Positions 1 to 15,139 of a stretch of 64,000 nt of DNA are shown piece after piece. Each line of letters begins with the position of its first letter. Within the stretch, counting starts at the first letter, position 1. The translations under genes were made by a program, and so were the position numbers. The notes under the pieces were generated by a model. The model ran no database searches. It was not told where the DNA came from and worked only from the letters and a program-made list of their open reading frames with translations. The stretch is from Poecilobothrus nobilitatus (Eukaryota; Arthropoda; Insecta; Diptera; Dolichopodidae): NCBI GenBank assembly GCA_947095535.1, contig OX352773.1, forward strand, positions 5,518,001-5,582,000, in the 5' to 3' direction.

Positions 1-1067
1 CTGAGGGATTAAATGTCTGTAAAAAAAAAAAAAACGAAAAAACAGAAAATTTTAGCCAAGAAAATTTTTTGCAAAAAATAAAAAATTCCTACATGTTTAT
101 ATGTATATACATGTTTTACTAAGTAGTATTATAAAGATATATATATATATGTATATACGTATATATTGTTTAAGTAAACAAATAATACTTGTGTTATTTA
201 TTTTATTTTTATTTTTTTTTTTTTTTTGATAAATATCCCAACCCAACTCGAAAACTCAAAATTCCATAAGAATTCTAAGTGCTTGAAAAATATTTGTTAA
301 AAAAATTTTTTTTTTTTTTTTTTAGAACAAATAAATAATAAAAATTGTGTTTTTCACTTATATTGTTTGTACTAAAAATTTAATTATAATGTATTTTTTT
401 TTTCTTTATGTTTTGTTTATAAAGTTTGTGTTTTATTAAGAATTATAATTTTTTTTTTTCATTTTTTAAACATGTCGTTTTAAAATAACCCCAGTATTTC
501 AATGTTTTTAATCGATTAAAAAAACAAAAACAGATATGATACATCAAGCCAAAATTATACCGAATCATTAATGGCAGCACGTGTTGTTAAGTTTTTAAGT
601 TATTGAAAATCATTTAAACGAATAATTTAATATGGTAATGTGAAAACTTAAATGTTAATCCGTGTCCCAAAATTATAAGCAGAAAAATTGATTTAAATTT
701 ATTAAAACATTTTCAATATTGATAATTATTTGTACATATAAAATTTTCTCTTTGTTTTCTTTTTAGACGCTAACTAAGGTAGATTTAGCTAAATGGGAAA
801 GAGAGGGAATGGGACGGATATAGATTATTAAGGGTTAGTTAGAGGGTAAATTAAAAATGAACCTAAAAAGATTCTTATTTATTTTCAATTATATTTACTT
901 TTAATTGCTGAACTTAAAGATTAGCATTTAACTGCATAAGTGATGCATTTGCTTGCATTAAATATCAAAAGTTAACAACTGAATTTTTATTTCAGTATAT
1001 ATAAACTAAAACAAAAAATAATAAAAAAAATTTATTTTGGAAACATTTTTAAGTTGAGATTTTAAAA

Positions 1068-1320
1068 ACATTCTTCTTTCAGAACTCCGGAACGCTTTTT
1101 TAGAGAATAAAAATCTTTTAGAATTAACATAAATTTGCTTAGAAATTTGTTTTGCATCTCCTACTTTTTAAGAGCTATTACAAGTCAAAAAGTGAAAATA
1201 TGCTATTTTTAAATAACTGTAACTTTGTCGGTTCACAGCTTCGACAAATTCGTTCTGAACTATTTTAAAAAAAAATCTTCATCGTTTCAAAAGAATTTTT
1301 GTGCAGGAAAAAAAAAGTGC
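1068..1320 (-). repeat. Single diverged copy of the 425-bp repeat family
   Basis: Read on the minus strand, this region follows the 16-kb array in order: CAGTTA next to TTTAAAAATAGCA, then the AGCTCTTAAA area, and finally the complement of AGAACTCCGGAACGC, which corresponds to GTGCCGGAGTTATG in the array. Similarity is seen by eye over about 250 bp. Confidence 0.65.
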
Positions 1321-2755
1321 AACTCAATTTTTTTTTGAATATATCACATTATGCATCTGTTGGAAAAAGGGAAAATTAAATTAACTTTTTTTCCAAAGTA
1401 TAGAATTCAAATGAATTCAAATTTCCATAAAAAAACATTCCTGCACATGAGTGCGCCTAAATTATACGAAACGATGAATCCAGCATTACGTCACCCTGTA
1501 CAAATTTTTTTTAAAGTAAAATGCAAAGATTAAAGCTTAAACATTTTATTTATTAAGTGTGTTACAATTTTTTTTATGTAGGGTTTTTTTTAAAACTCAA
1601 GAAAAATTACTTTGGTGCAAGTCACAATATTTTAAACTGTATTTATTGTCTTTAAAATGTGTTCCTTTTAAAACCGTGGATTTCACATTCTGCGTTATTT
1701 CATCTAGCTTTAAATAATGTTTCTGCCGTTTATTAACAATTTGCGAAATATGACATACTTTATAAGTATACATACTCTACATCTTATACATACTCTATAA
1801 GTATACAAAAAAAAAACCAATAGATATTCTGCAAGAATTACAATTAATATATCTTGAACCAAACATCCTTATGGACACAATTAGTATTAATGTTAAATTT
1901 ATATTTTTATATTATAAGTATATATGTACATATATTTCAGAATATTTACAGAAATAAATAAATAGTTAACGAATTTATTGTATACTTACATTGTAATTAA
2001 ATCTTATATAAATAGAAGAATTTAAAAAAAAAAACTTTTGAAAAGAAAAACTTCAATAAATTTTTTTTTTTTTTGTTTTTTGACATTTTTTATTGCAACC
2101 AAAGTGTGTGAAAATAAATTTTTCTACCGAAAAACAAAAAAAAGGCCCCAAAACTTGAATATATATCCATAAGTTACCATGCCAAAAGTTTGACATATTA
2201 AAAAACTTGAAAAATACAAAGTAAAAAGAAAATAAAATCGATAAAATAGTTATTCTTATAATATATAAAGTTATTTCACCATCTTGGAAAACTTAAAATT
2301 CCACATGGAAAAAAAAACTGTGTTGAATATATATTATATATTATGTTAATAGGAAAACTCCTACTAAATTAAAATTACCATTTTAAACAGAAATTTAGGA
2401 CATGAACGTTATTTTAAATTTCCAAGCATGTTTTTTATTTGTATATTTTAAATGCATCATTTTAAAATTCTTAAGTACAAATTGTTATCGTCTTATTTTT
2501 TACCTACTAGGTTTATTTGTTTTTTTACTTACTTTATACATGTAGATTGCAATAATGTATATATATATATATATATTTTTATTTTATATTAAGTATATGA
2601 TATATATATAATAATTAAATTATATATTATATAAAAAAATTAAATAAGACACAAAAAGTCAGAATTATTTAAATGTTTGTTATCTGTTTGCCATAATAAA
2701 AATCTTAGACTTAGAAATAAGAAATTACTTATATATAACTTTGAACAAGTCAAAA

Positions 2756-2822
2756 GCTGGATGGCATAGTGGTAAAAAAAAACACTCTCGTTCAGGGCTC
2801 CCTATATTCTAATCTTTACCCA
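2756..2822 (+). mobile_element. Possible degenerate SINE head
   Basis: GCTGGATGGCATAGTGGTAA resembles the A-box half of the SINE family. The B-box half is not clear. A weak call, based on one half only. Confidence 0.25.
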
Positions 2823-5800
2823 AAATAAAAATATAATAAATTTCCTACTTATTTCATTATTTGGGCTCAAATTAATGTCATTGAATCCATTTTTTACAAT
2901 CAATGAAAATGAGTTTGGATGATTATGAAAAAAACTTATTGAGGTTAGATAAATATTTTTAAAATTTTACTTTGAAATACCCTGGTATGCAAAATATTTA
3001 GGTAGGTATATAAAATGAATATGGTTGTGCAATGAAATAAAAATATTTTTGAAACTATAACCTATACTTAACTACTATAAATAGATTTTTCAATTTAGTC
3101 ATGGCTGACAAAAGAAAATTGCAAAATAAGTTTTTTTTTACTTGTCTTTCTAATGGCACAATAATATTTCAACTTAAAATGGAGTTGAAATGGGTTTTTT
3201 TATTTGGCACAAATCAGGATTAAAATTTTTTTTGGTTTTTTTTTTTTTCAATGTGTAATTTCATTGATTTTAGTAGAGATGGTGGTGTGTTCTAGATTAT
3301 TTTTTTTTTTAAACAAAAGTATAAAAAGGTAGTGTTTTTCTTGTATGAATAAATTATTTGGGTTAATTATATACATAGTTATATATATACACAATTAAAA
3401 AGTCAATTTACTGTGATTTTATTTACACTTTACTGAAAATGTTGAAAAAAAAAAAACAACAATGAAAGAGGAAGAAAATTTTTAAGAAATTTTTCTAATA
3501 TAACTACTTTAGTAATTTAGATAAAATAAATTTTTAATTTGCTGGAATATTTTAATATTATTTACATAATTTTCACAAAGATGGATGGTAGTAGTAGGTA
3601 TAAGTAAATAGTTCATACACTTTAAAATTGATTCTTAATGCAAAATATTTTAAATTGTTGTGTACATACATAATTTCATATTCAGCTATTCTTTATAACA
3701 TATTTACTCCTTATTTACATATAAGGGAAGCTAAGAACCTATTCATTTCCACTTCCGGTTTTTTTTTAAATACATATTTCTAAAAAAAAATTTTAAGGAA
3801 ATTGGCAACCTTAAAGTATGCAATATCACAAAAACTTTTTCGTCATAAGTTTTATTTAATATAGTTAATTAAAGAATAAAATTAGTGCTTATTAAAAAAT
3901 AAAATAAAGAAGTATATCATTATTTTAACTATTATGTACATTAACCGAAACTTTTAATTAAAAACAATTATTTAAATAAAATCACGAAACTATATACAAT
4001 AAAACTTTTAATTGTTATAATTTATCATCTGTTGTCATGCTATAAATTTTATTATCTTAATTAAAAATTTATAATTGTTTCAAATATTGTTGATTGTAGT
4101 TCATTTGAATACACAAAATTTAATAAGGATTTATTTATATTTATAGAAAATTCAAAATAAAGTAAAATCACATAATTAAAATTTTCAAATTGCTAAAATC
4201 ATTGTGTATTTTATTGTTATTTGATCATACCGTTTAAAAAAAAAAAATTAAATTAAAATATATTTTGCAATATGTACTTAGTAGTTATCAGTTCTCTAAT
4301 ATAAAAATTGAAAGTTTATTATGTCTGAAATATCGACTATCCTCCACTGATATTATGTGATTTGGAATCGGTTATTTCGATTTGTCTTAAAATTTTGTAT
4401 TTGTTCTAAATACTTAGTTATATAAAATTTACCTTTAATCTTTTTCTTTTATTTAAATTTTAAAATTAATTAATATTTTCTAAAAATATTTTATTTTGGA
4501 ATAGTCATTCGAATCAGTAATCAAAATTTATTCTACGGAGTTCATATAATAATTCTATAATATTATTTTAATGTTCTTATTTTTACTTTGGATTGTAATG
4601 AAATGTTTTATTTTTGTTGTAGAAGTGTAAAAATAAATTTTATTAATAATATCAGTTAATGTTTTTCTTTATTATCAAATGAATTTTATCCGTTGTTATA
4701 AAAAACGAAATGTTATATTTCAGATAAAACAATTTGTTAGACGTTATAACATTTTTTTTGTTAATAAATAATTTTTATTTAATTGTACCTTGATTTTCAT
4801 TTTTTTTACCTTTCATGTACATATATTTCAAAATTAAGAACAAAAGTTTCGATATATTTATTACGTTAATGTCTTTTTTTTTAAATCAAAATTCTTTGTG
4901 AAACTTTATTATGTTCTTTTTAAAAAGGATGGTATTTAAGTAATTATCTTTCAGTAAACCACAATAAATAAATATGTTCCTAGTTATTATCCAAGTTTTT
5001 TTTTGAAAGTTCAAAGTATTTAATAAAAAAAAATATTTTTTAGTGCAAAAGAAGTTTAAAATTTGCTTTCATTTCTTATTTTAAGCATTCTAAAAATTAA
5101 AAAAATTTAAATGAAAATTAATAAGCAAGTCGGACATTATTTGTCCAATTTTTTGCGCGTAACATTCGTTTTCATTAATCAAATATAAAAAAATGTTTTT
5201 ATTGTTATCACATAAGTACTTAGTGGTTTTCACAATGACACAAATCCAATGTGATAGAATAATTTAACTTTGAAACTGATCTATTTTCTACGAAATCTTT
5301 TAATATTAAGTTTATTTTTTATATTAAAGGGAAAAATACAACAATGAAAAAAAACAAACGGCAAAACAAAATTAAATTCAATTTTATTTTTATATTTAAT
5401 GTAAAAAATATGTAACTACATTCATGAACATTAGCAATATTTTTTTTCTTTTAAAAAAAAAAAAATCAATAAATTACTTTCATTTTCATATATGTATGGA
5501 TCATACTTTTTTCCTTACTTGTGCTTCCTTGTTTTGCATTTTTTTTTGTGCTTTCATTCTGGCTTTTATTTTTATTATTGTTGCCTTTAGGCTTCGACCT
5601 TCTTTTATTCATAACCATTTAAAGAGATGTAGAAATAAAAAACGCTAAGATAAAAAAAAAAAAAAATAATATGCCTACTTAGTTTTTCTTAAAATCCCTG
5701 GTCTTTACGCAATATTACGTTGTAGTTTGTATCATCCGCAAAACAATTTTTTTTTCTTTAATCTGCCTGATGACTTCACACATTTGCTATATTTAACTAT

Positions 5801-6539
5801 ATAACTATACATCTTTAAACTATTTTATACTGGAAAATATATAGCAACTATAAACATAATTGATTTCGTAGTCTTGTGTAATAAAATTTATAAAAACAAC
5901 AAATAACAACGACATTAAGTATAATATTTTTTTGTGTTTCTCTTAAGTATAGAGTTTTTTTTTTTTTATTTCATCATTTTATTTAAGGATTGAAGGCAGA
6001 AATTAAGAATTCCAACTTTTATTTTGTTTTCTGCACAAAAAAAAAAAACAAAAACCTAGAAAACTTTCGCCATAATTTTAATTTAATTTTTTCTTTCATT
6101 TTATACTTTTCTTTTCTATTTTTTTATTTTTCTGATCCAAAACACTGGTTTAAGGTTAAAAACTTTTTCTAAAACCTTGTGAATCATTTTAAATTAAGTA
6201 TAGGAATAAAAATTGGTGACATGAGAGATAAGTATTAATCAATATTAAAGAGACTTTATTTAAAATCTTATAACATTGTTGTTCACGTACAAATATCTTT
6301 AAAAAAATTATTTTTCGGTGTTTGATTTCTCATACATATGTTGTTGGTTTGTTGTATTTCTTTAACTATCAAAGATTGTTTGAAGTAAATAATTTTGTGA
6401 TGGATCATCAGTTTTATATAAAGCAGAATCCGAAATTTATTTATATGTTTATTTATATTCATATACATATTACAAATCACATTCGATAATGCAATATTGT
6501 TAAATCATTGATTTCTAAGAGCATTATGGGTTGAATATT

Positions 6540-6612
6540 ATTTGGGGATTTGAATCTCCACTTCTTCGATTAATATGCCACGTGTTTAACCACTTTGTCA
6601 CCTAGATTTCTA
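6540..6612 (-). mobile_element. Degenerate tRNA-like SINE head
   Basis: On the minus strand: TCTAGGTGACAAAGTGGTTA (A-box side), then ATCGAAGAAGTGGAGATTCA and AATCCCC (B box, complement around 6544-6556). Spacing and order match the other SINE heads, but it is more diverged and the tail is not recognised. Confidence 0.5.
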
Positions 6613-9600
6613 TGACACGGTACCTAATGAAAAATTTACAGCAACCCTGTTGAAATTAATTGCATACTTTTAGGATTATTGTTCATTGTTGAAAACTATT
6701 GAAACTACACATAATATTGTAATACACTACACACTTGTGTATAATAACAAAATGATATTTGCATGTTCTTTTAAAAATGTCCTAGAAATTCGACCTCACC
6801 CTTTATATAACTACTTATTTATAAAAAAAAATATTAAAAATATTCTATAAAAGTATGCATAAAGAAAAAGAACAAGGATAATACAGAAGAAAAATTATAA
6901 GGATAATGTATAATTATATATATGTATACTGTATAAATATATGTATATGATATATAATTACAAAAAAAATTTTTAAATACATACATATATTATATGAATG
7001 TATTTATTATCTTATATATATAATAAAAAAAATAAAAGCTGCTGCAACTATAAATCATTCAATAAAATGTCTCGTATATATATATTTCTTGTGAATGAGA
7101 GCATAGAATACACTAAATAAAAAAAAATAAGCACAAGAAAAAAAAATAATCAATAATTCCAAAACAAATTTTTATATTAATATACAAACATATATTAGAA
7201 CACACACACAATTAATTTTTTTTATTATATTTTTCGTCTCCAAATAGTCTAAGCATCCTCGATACTAAAATAGCAATGGAAAATTGTTGTTTTTTTTTTT
7301 TGTGTTTTTTTTGGTAATAACATAACCTAGAAAAGGATATATAAATCCTTTTATGTTAATATACATTTACATACATAATTTGATATTTGCTGTATTTTAT
7401 GTAATGTGATGTTTTATTGAATATTAAAAGAAAAATGCTAAGTACTTATAAGTTGTCAAGGAATTAGTCAGGCAAAAATACGGCTCTTAATTCTAGTATC
7501 AAATAAAAGAAAAAAAAAATTCATTAAATATTTAAATCAGAAAGAAAATGTATTATTTATTTATTACTTATTTTCAAATTGTACTATTCTTTTCCTGTTA
7601 AAAATCTATTTAGAGTACATATAAGATGATTAACATAGTTGCATTCCTGGAAAACATTTACACCCTTTCCAAAATTGAAAATTAATTTAACTAATAATAA
7701 TACTTTATGATTTATATACTATGAATATGTAGTAAAGATTCAGGTAAATTGGAAATAAATTATATCCATAAGAACGTATTTTCTTTTATAATTTTACAAA
7801 ATGGTAACTCTATTTTATACAATGTTTAATAGTGTAAAAATGTTTTCTTAAGTTCTCTGTCGTAATCTTTAGATTATGTATGAAAATATATAGGACAACA
7901 TATATAAAGAAATATATAAGCGTGATACTTAAGGTTATAATACTTGTTCACATAATGGTATAAAAATGTTTGTTATATTTTTTTCTTTTGATTAAAAATT
8001 CTGTACAACAACTTCTTAAAGAATATTTTAAATATATATAAACATATTATAAAATATGTACGTTTATCATACAGCTAATAAAAATATATTTTTATCTTAA
8101 AATTAGCTATAGCTTTATCTTATACTTTTCTTCAACTTTTCTTTTTCTAAGATTATATTTTTGCTTTTTCCTTTTTTTAAATGACATCTTTATAAACATC
8201 AGAGCATAAATTTTCCTTTAATATTTTTTAAGATCGAAATAAATTAATTTTTTCTTACCGCTTTTTATAAATTCATGTTTAAATATATTCTTATGTTGAG
8301 CAAATAACTAAATGGCTTTTATCATATAATTAACCATATAACCCAAATAGATTAAGAACTAAAACAAGAAAAGGGATAAAAAATAAAAACAATAACTATT
8401 TAAAAATAGTTTATTGCTTGTCCTATAATCTATATAAATCATAGGGTCCTGATTTGCTAAATTCATAAAAATAATTATGTATGATCATTTGTATCTTAAA
8501 CATCTAATACATAATAATATTAAATTTTCTTATTATTAAGTACCATAATCTGAAAGTTCTAAACCAAAATTTTGATTATTTCTGAAAAATTTTTTATTGT
8601 ATTGTATATTTTTTACTTACTTTTTTTCCTTAATAATCTAAAGTCATTTATATGTTATAAATAAGGATTTAGTAAAATTTTAAAAAATGGTAAGTACTCT
8701 AAGTATTTTTGTTTGAAATTTTTAAATATATATATACCACCAATATATTACACAAGAAAAGCATATTTCATCATATTCAATTTATTTCTATAAATTCAGA
8801 TAATTCAGAAATAGGTACTTAAGTATATATATTAAAACTTAAAGCGGGATTGAAAAATTTTATTTTTAAGTTTTTATGTAACAAACAAAAGATCTAATAA
8901 AATCTATAATATTATATTTTAAAACTGTAAAAAGACTTAAGTACTTATATAGGTAAAATGAGTAAAAAACAAAAATTATTGTCCACCCCACCTTTCATTA
9001 TTAGAAATAAAAACAAGGACAAAAAGATCAAATTTTTAGTTATACCATAATCAAATAATGACGTAACATGTAAGCTTGTATAATGTATTTTCAATAAAAT
9101 TAATGATGCACTATTATATTTCGTCATATAATTAGGACTTTATTTTTGTCTACATAAATTCACACAAGAAAATTATTTGTTCAAACATATATTCATTGCG
9201 CAATATATATTTAGTTATAATATAAATAGAAGTAATAGGAAAAGTACTAAAAATAGATGGAAATTAGTATATACATATTTAATAATATCATTTGGTCTTG
9301 TTTAAAATAATTCTGTTGGTATATATATTCTTAATATTTTTTTTATTAAACGTAACCAGTATTTTATAATTAAAATTTGAAGCACAATTATTGATTAAAT
9401 ATAAGTAATTAAATATGCTGTTTTCAGGAATAAATAATTTCTGAGCAAAGTTCTATACGATTGTACAAATTTTCAAATCACTAGTTTTTCTTAACTCTAA
9501 ACAATCGAAAAATATTTTTACAAAAGAATTTATAGATTAATAATACAATCAAATCATTTTTGATTCAAGATTAATTTTATATTATAACTATTTTATTACC

Positions 9601-12600
9601 TAGCTATATTAATTTTATTTTATTTAGTCTAGTCTTAAGGAGATTAAAAGATTTAGTCTATATAGTCTTAAAGAGATTATTTAAAGAACGAACCTTATTA
9701 TAAAATTTTACTTAAAATTTTTATTTAAATTGTAAACTATTTTAGTTTCAGTTCAATAAATTGCTTAACTTTGCTTAATTGCTTTTTTATTACAAAATTT
9801 AATTTTGATTGAAATTGCTGTAATGGTTGCTTATAATATCCCTTTCTTTCTTTCTTAAAATTCTTAAGATATATAGTAAAGTACGAAAATTGTTGAGCTT
9901 TTGAAGAAATTCTTTTATTAAATCGTTATAAACCAGACCACTCATTTAATATGTTATACAGATTTCGATTATTTAAAATCCTTCTATATCTATATATATA
10001 TATATGTATACACACATACTTATATTACTAAGAAAAAGTAAAAAAATTTTTACCTTTAAGCTTATCCCTCTTAGTTTATAAAAAAAAAATTTTCTTTATC
10101 TTACTTTGTTTCTTTCTTCTATTATTCTTTTCTATATAGTTAGTTATCCTTTAATTATTTTGTTTTGCCCGTTTATTTTTTTTTTTTAGTTTTATTACTA
10201 TTCTTTATTTTATTATATTGTATTATTTTTTCATCTTTAACATACATACTACATATAACTATATATATATATAAATTCATATTAATATTATGATTATTAA
10301 TATTATCATTATTATTGAATCAAGAAATCAAAATCAAGGTTAATTAAGGACATAGATAGTAGTACATACATATATGTGTATATATAAGAGTAGTTATATT
10401 GTGCAATTTATGTTTGCAACATGAGTGGTTTTTCTTTTATAAGTTTATTTTATTGTTTTATTGTTAATGAAATTATTTTTAAATAATTTTTACACGTGTT
10501 ATACTTTTACTTATTATTATTTGATAAGTGTGTAAAGGACACTGAGTTATTTTGTTATTAAATGAAGATACATATACGTATATATATATATATATATATA
10601 TAAATATAAGTTCATATAACTATAGAATGGCAAATCATTGAACTTGAAAGATATTCAAATTAAAAAATCATTTTTTAATTTTATATTGAAAATATAGTTA
10701 TGCTAAATAAATTAAAATTTTTCTTGGATTGGCGTTTTTCTAGTTCAATCTAATGTAGTTTAGCTTAAATAAACAAATTGTAGTTGAAAAATGAATGCAT
10801 TATTATATACTACATTCGAAATATCAGATTTTTTTTTTTTTTTTAGTTTTGCTAAGGTTTAGTCACTGTCACATTAAAGAATTGTTTTAGAACAAATTAT
10901 AGCAATAATCTTCGAACAAAAAAAAGGACATTTTAAGTCTGAATTAAGTATATGCTAAAAATATAACTTAATTTTTTTTTTTTAAACTATTAAAAAATAA
11001 TAAAACAATAATATGGATTTATTAGAATAGAACAAAAATACATCGTAAATATGGAATCAGAAAACTTCAATAAAAATTGTATATTTTGTAAAAAAAACTT
11101 ACATTAAGGCTTACATTTTATGTTTTTATCGTTATTTAGTTTTATTACTTATTTTTATCCCATTTCTTTTATTTTATTTTCAATTTATTTTTACCTTACC
11201 TTATCGTGTTTCTAATTTTTTATGTTATGATTTATATAAATTCATTTATCTTTAAAAAATCATTCTCTCTTCCGCGACTTTTATATAATGTTGAAAAATT
11301 AAATATTCAATTTATTTATAAAAAGGATTTTTTCATTTCACATAAATAAATATTAAAGGAGTATAGATATAGTTGTGTAAAATGGAAGAGTTTTTAAAAG
11401 TGAAAATTTCTAAAACTTTAACATAAAACTTCTATAAAAAAATCTTTAGACTCTTTCTTCAATTTTAAGACAAAATGAGAATGTTTTAATCATGATTAAC
11501 CATGTATCATTTTAGATTTGTAATTTTTAAAAATTTGCGCAGATGTCAAATTGTAAATTTGTATAATTATTTGAGTTGTTATAGTTAGCTCTTAAATGAA
11601 GGTAATTATACAAACATTCATATTGTTTTTATCGCCAGAGAAAAATTTTGCAAAAATTTAAAATAACAATAAATCTAACAAAAGTAAATTGGAAAAAAAT
11701 ATATTACATAACTATTTGTTTTTAATTTTAAAGTATATTCCATGGCAATTTCCTATCGCTGTCAGTTTAAAAATATTTAGTGAAAAATTTAATTGCGTTT
11801 GAATAAAAGACTTTTCCTAATTTTCTTAACAAATTTCTAACTAAAATAACTTTTTAATTACTTAGATCCATTCATAAACAAAATTTAATCCATTTATTCG
11901 AAATTTGCTTTAAATTTTCTAAATATACAAACAGCCAAAATAAAAGTAAGGATATTTTTCCAAACCAAATTTTAAAAATATTCAAAAGTACATATTAGAA
12001 AAAGAAGGAATGAAAGTTTGTTCAATTTGTTTTATTGTAATCAAAAAAAAAAAAAATTATTGTTTAAGTAAATTGAAAATATTCTATGGAAAACATAAAT
12101 AAGAAGAATCATATTTAAGATATTTACAAAATTTAAAATAAAATTTTTTAAATGTGTTTATTATATATGTAGATTCTAATATTATTTATGTAGCAAATAG
12201 TATAGATATTATTAAGTAATAATATTAATACAAAAAACAACTAATTTTACTATTAAATTTCGATTTCCATTCATTACATAATCAAATTTTTAAATTTCTT
12301 TATAAGTATTATACATATTTAATTTAAAATGTTGAGAATTATAAAATTAAAAATTAAACCGAAACAAATTTTCAAAAGATTTTCTTTTCTAATCAAAAGA
12401 AGTCCTAACACTTACAAAAGAAAAAAAAAAACAAATTTTAACAAAGACTTCATTAATTTGATTAGAAATGTCAATAAGTAAATCTAACCTCAATGTTTAT
12501 AAATCGAATAAAATAAATTGATTTTTCCGAAAAGGAATAAAAGATAAAATATTTATTTATTTATTTTTCGGAAAATATAGAGAATATGGATCGCATTAAT

Positions 12601-13769
12601 TATTTTGAATTTAAATAAATAAAAATTGATCCTTATAATAAAATTGATCCTTATATATATATAAAATTTGAATATTCGTTCAATAAATTGTAAGTTCTAT
12701 TTATTTTTATTAATAAATTTTGGGATTTATTTAAGACGAGCAATACCACCATTGATGTTTATTATAGTTATAATATATATGTATATAAAAAAATAAGTGA
12801 GGAATTTTTAGTATGTCCACTAATAGTTATATCAAGAATAATCACGTAAAATTATTACTGTCCTTTGGTATTTAAATCGGATACACACCTATATGAATAT
12901 TATTTAGGCAATATAAGCATGTTGTATTTCAATAAATTATTTGGCAAAAAATATGTATAGATATACATATTAATATACTGGTAATGGAGTTCAGACAATG
13001 ATGTGGTCACATCACGTAAAAACTTATATTAAAATCTATTACATTATATATATACATACATTGACTAAATACCAATTATAGCATTCATGTTTTACAAAAT
13101 GTAAATAAGGTTTCTGTGGCTAAAAACCTGTTTATTTTCTTTTAATTAAAACAAAAAAAAAAAAAATTATACTTATTCTGTAAGGGCCATAAGGAAAACT
13201 TCAATACATATACAAATACATAATGTACAAACTATATTATTGAAAAAAAAAAAAAAACCAGTAACAAAAATAACCCTTTACTAGTTATAGAGTTTTTATT
13301 TTATGTGTTTTATGTGGCTTTAGTAATTTTTAAAATAACAAATTTTAAACCACATTTTATAAAATTTTTATGTCACTTTTATATTTTTGAGTTCTGAATT
13401 TTAATCTGAATGTACTCTACTCTGCCATAATTTCATTTTAAATTTACATTCAACACAGTCTAATTAAAATTTATTTGGTATAAAATACACTAAAAATTCA
13501 TATTATTTAAAAGTGACCATTTGCTATACAAAAAAATAATTAAAAATTGGGTATGTTGATAGGTTGATAAAATCTATATTATAAAAGTTTACATAATGTC
13601 AAAAATAAAAAGGATTTATTCGGCGGAATGTACTTAAATCTTCATTTTTTTTAATCATTTTTAAAAAAATTTTCTCAAAAAAAGGTTTTAAACTTGATTA
13701 GCGGGGAAGTTGAATTTGGTTCCTAATTGTAAATGTTTGAATATTGAAATATGTATGTATGTAAAAAAT

Positions 13770-13925
13770 AGTTAGGAGGAATTTTATAGTTGGCTACAAA
13801 ATCCGAGTAATACGTTTTTTTTAAGATTTGATATGTGTACGCAAAATTTTTAAGCAAAAGGGATTTTATAGGTAGAGTTTATTACAAAATCAGGATTTAC
13901 GCATTTTTTTTAAATATCTACTTAC
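13770..13925 (+). repeat. Imperfect tandem duplication, about 80 bp
   Basis: AGGAATTTTATAG...CTACAAAATC...ACGTTTTTTTTAA at about 13777 is echoed by AGGGATTTTATAG...TTACAAAATC...ACGCATTTTTTTTAA at about 13858. It abuts the TIR element that starts at 13942. Confidence 0.5.
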
Positions 13926-13941
13926 ATATATACAATACACC

Positions 13942-14528
13942 AGAGCCTCAAATTGCGTTGGTAATGCGTTCTAGAGAAATGCGACGCATTTCGAAAAAGG
14001 CACAACTCTAAATTTATTTTTTTAATACTGGTTTTCGCATTCAAAGCTATTTTAAATAAAACCAATATAAAATAAATAATTTTAATATGTATTTATTAAA
14101 CCAACACATTCGTTGTAGATGTGCGTAAATTATGTATGTTCATATTTATATGCACAAATAAATAGAATGTTGAACAAATTCTGAATATTGAACAAACAAA
14201 TGAAAAAATTTCATCACAAAATTCTTTTATTTAAATTTATCTATTCTTTATAATCAGGGAATTCCCTTTTCTATATTTTTGTGTTACATAATATGTATGT
14301 ATTTTATATGCTTTTATATTAACTCGTCGCTGTCGGTTTATTTATTTTACTATCTGTATACAAATGAAGACAAAAAGAAGATGAATTTATGTCTCAATTT
14401 TGTCATAATCGTCGATTTTAAATCAAGTTGAGAAATTTCGAATTGCTTCCAAAATACGACGCAATTCAAAATTATGGTGTTAAAATTTTAAGCAATGCAA
14501 GTTGAAACGACGCGCAATTCGAGGCTCT
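13942..14528. mobile_element. TIR element, 587 bp
   Basis: Inverted ends AGAGCCTCAAATTGCG (13942-13957) and the complement of AGAGCCTCGAATTGCG (14513-14528), 15 of 16 identical. Sub-terminal GACGCATT and GACGCAATT words recur near both ends. Non-coding. No clear target duplication. Confidence 0.65.
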
Positions 14529-15139
14529 AGTAGATATATAATATATGTATGTGATTTAGCATAAATTTCAAAAAATGAAACAGTATGAAACAAAAAAAAA
14601 AGATTTTTACTAAGTATAAATAAAATTTTGAAAAAATAAGATTTTAGAAAACATGATTTTGAAAAAATCAAATTTTCCAAATAAAGATATTGAAATATAA
14701 AAATTAAATAAAATAACATTTTAGTGTATACTTCTTTTTTTTTAATTGAAGTATTTTCTTTCTCTCTTAGCTTTAACTATATTTAATATTGTAGTATTCT
14801 TTATTACTTCTATCTTCAGATTCAGAATTAAATTTAATATTTTAGTAAAATAATCATGAACTTGATCTTTTCTATTATTAATTGAACTTAACAGAGCTGT
14901 AAAACTTTTTTTTTATTGTAATTATAAAAGAAGTTTGAACTGTAGAATTTGAACTGTCATTTAACTTAATCCATGGTTTAAACTTTAATTTTGAGTTAGA
15001 ATAATAATTAATACTTAAATAAATTCAAGAAGAATATTACCGAACATTTTTCTTCCCAACATTCAATTACTTTCTATATTTTGCAATTTCCTTTATTCCT
15101 ATTTTTTCTTATCCTCAAACCAAACAGAAAATTTTACCA

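Larger units (their letters stand above)
1..13760. other. Gene-free A/T-rich DNA
   Basis: Apart from the repeat copy at about 1.1-1.3 kb and the SINE heads at 2.8 and 6.6 kb, I see no exon, RNA gene or long repeat. Open frames here (60-74 codons) are composed of Phe, Lys, Asn, Ile and Leu, as expected by chance at this composition, with no family resemblance. Small tandem duplications exist, such as AGTCTTAAxGAGATTA at about 9632-9682 and AAAATTGATCCTTATA at 12623-12656. Confidence 0.7.
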
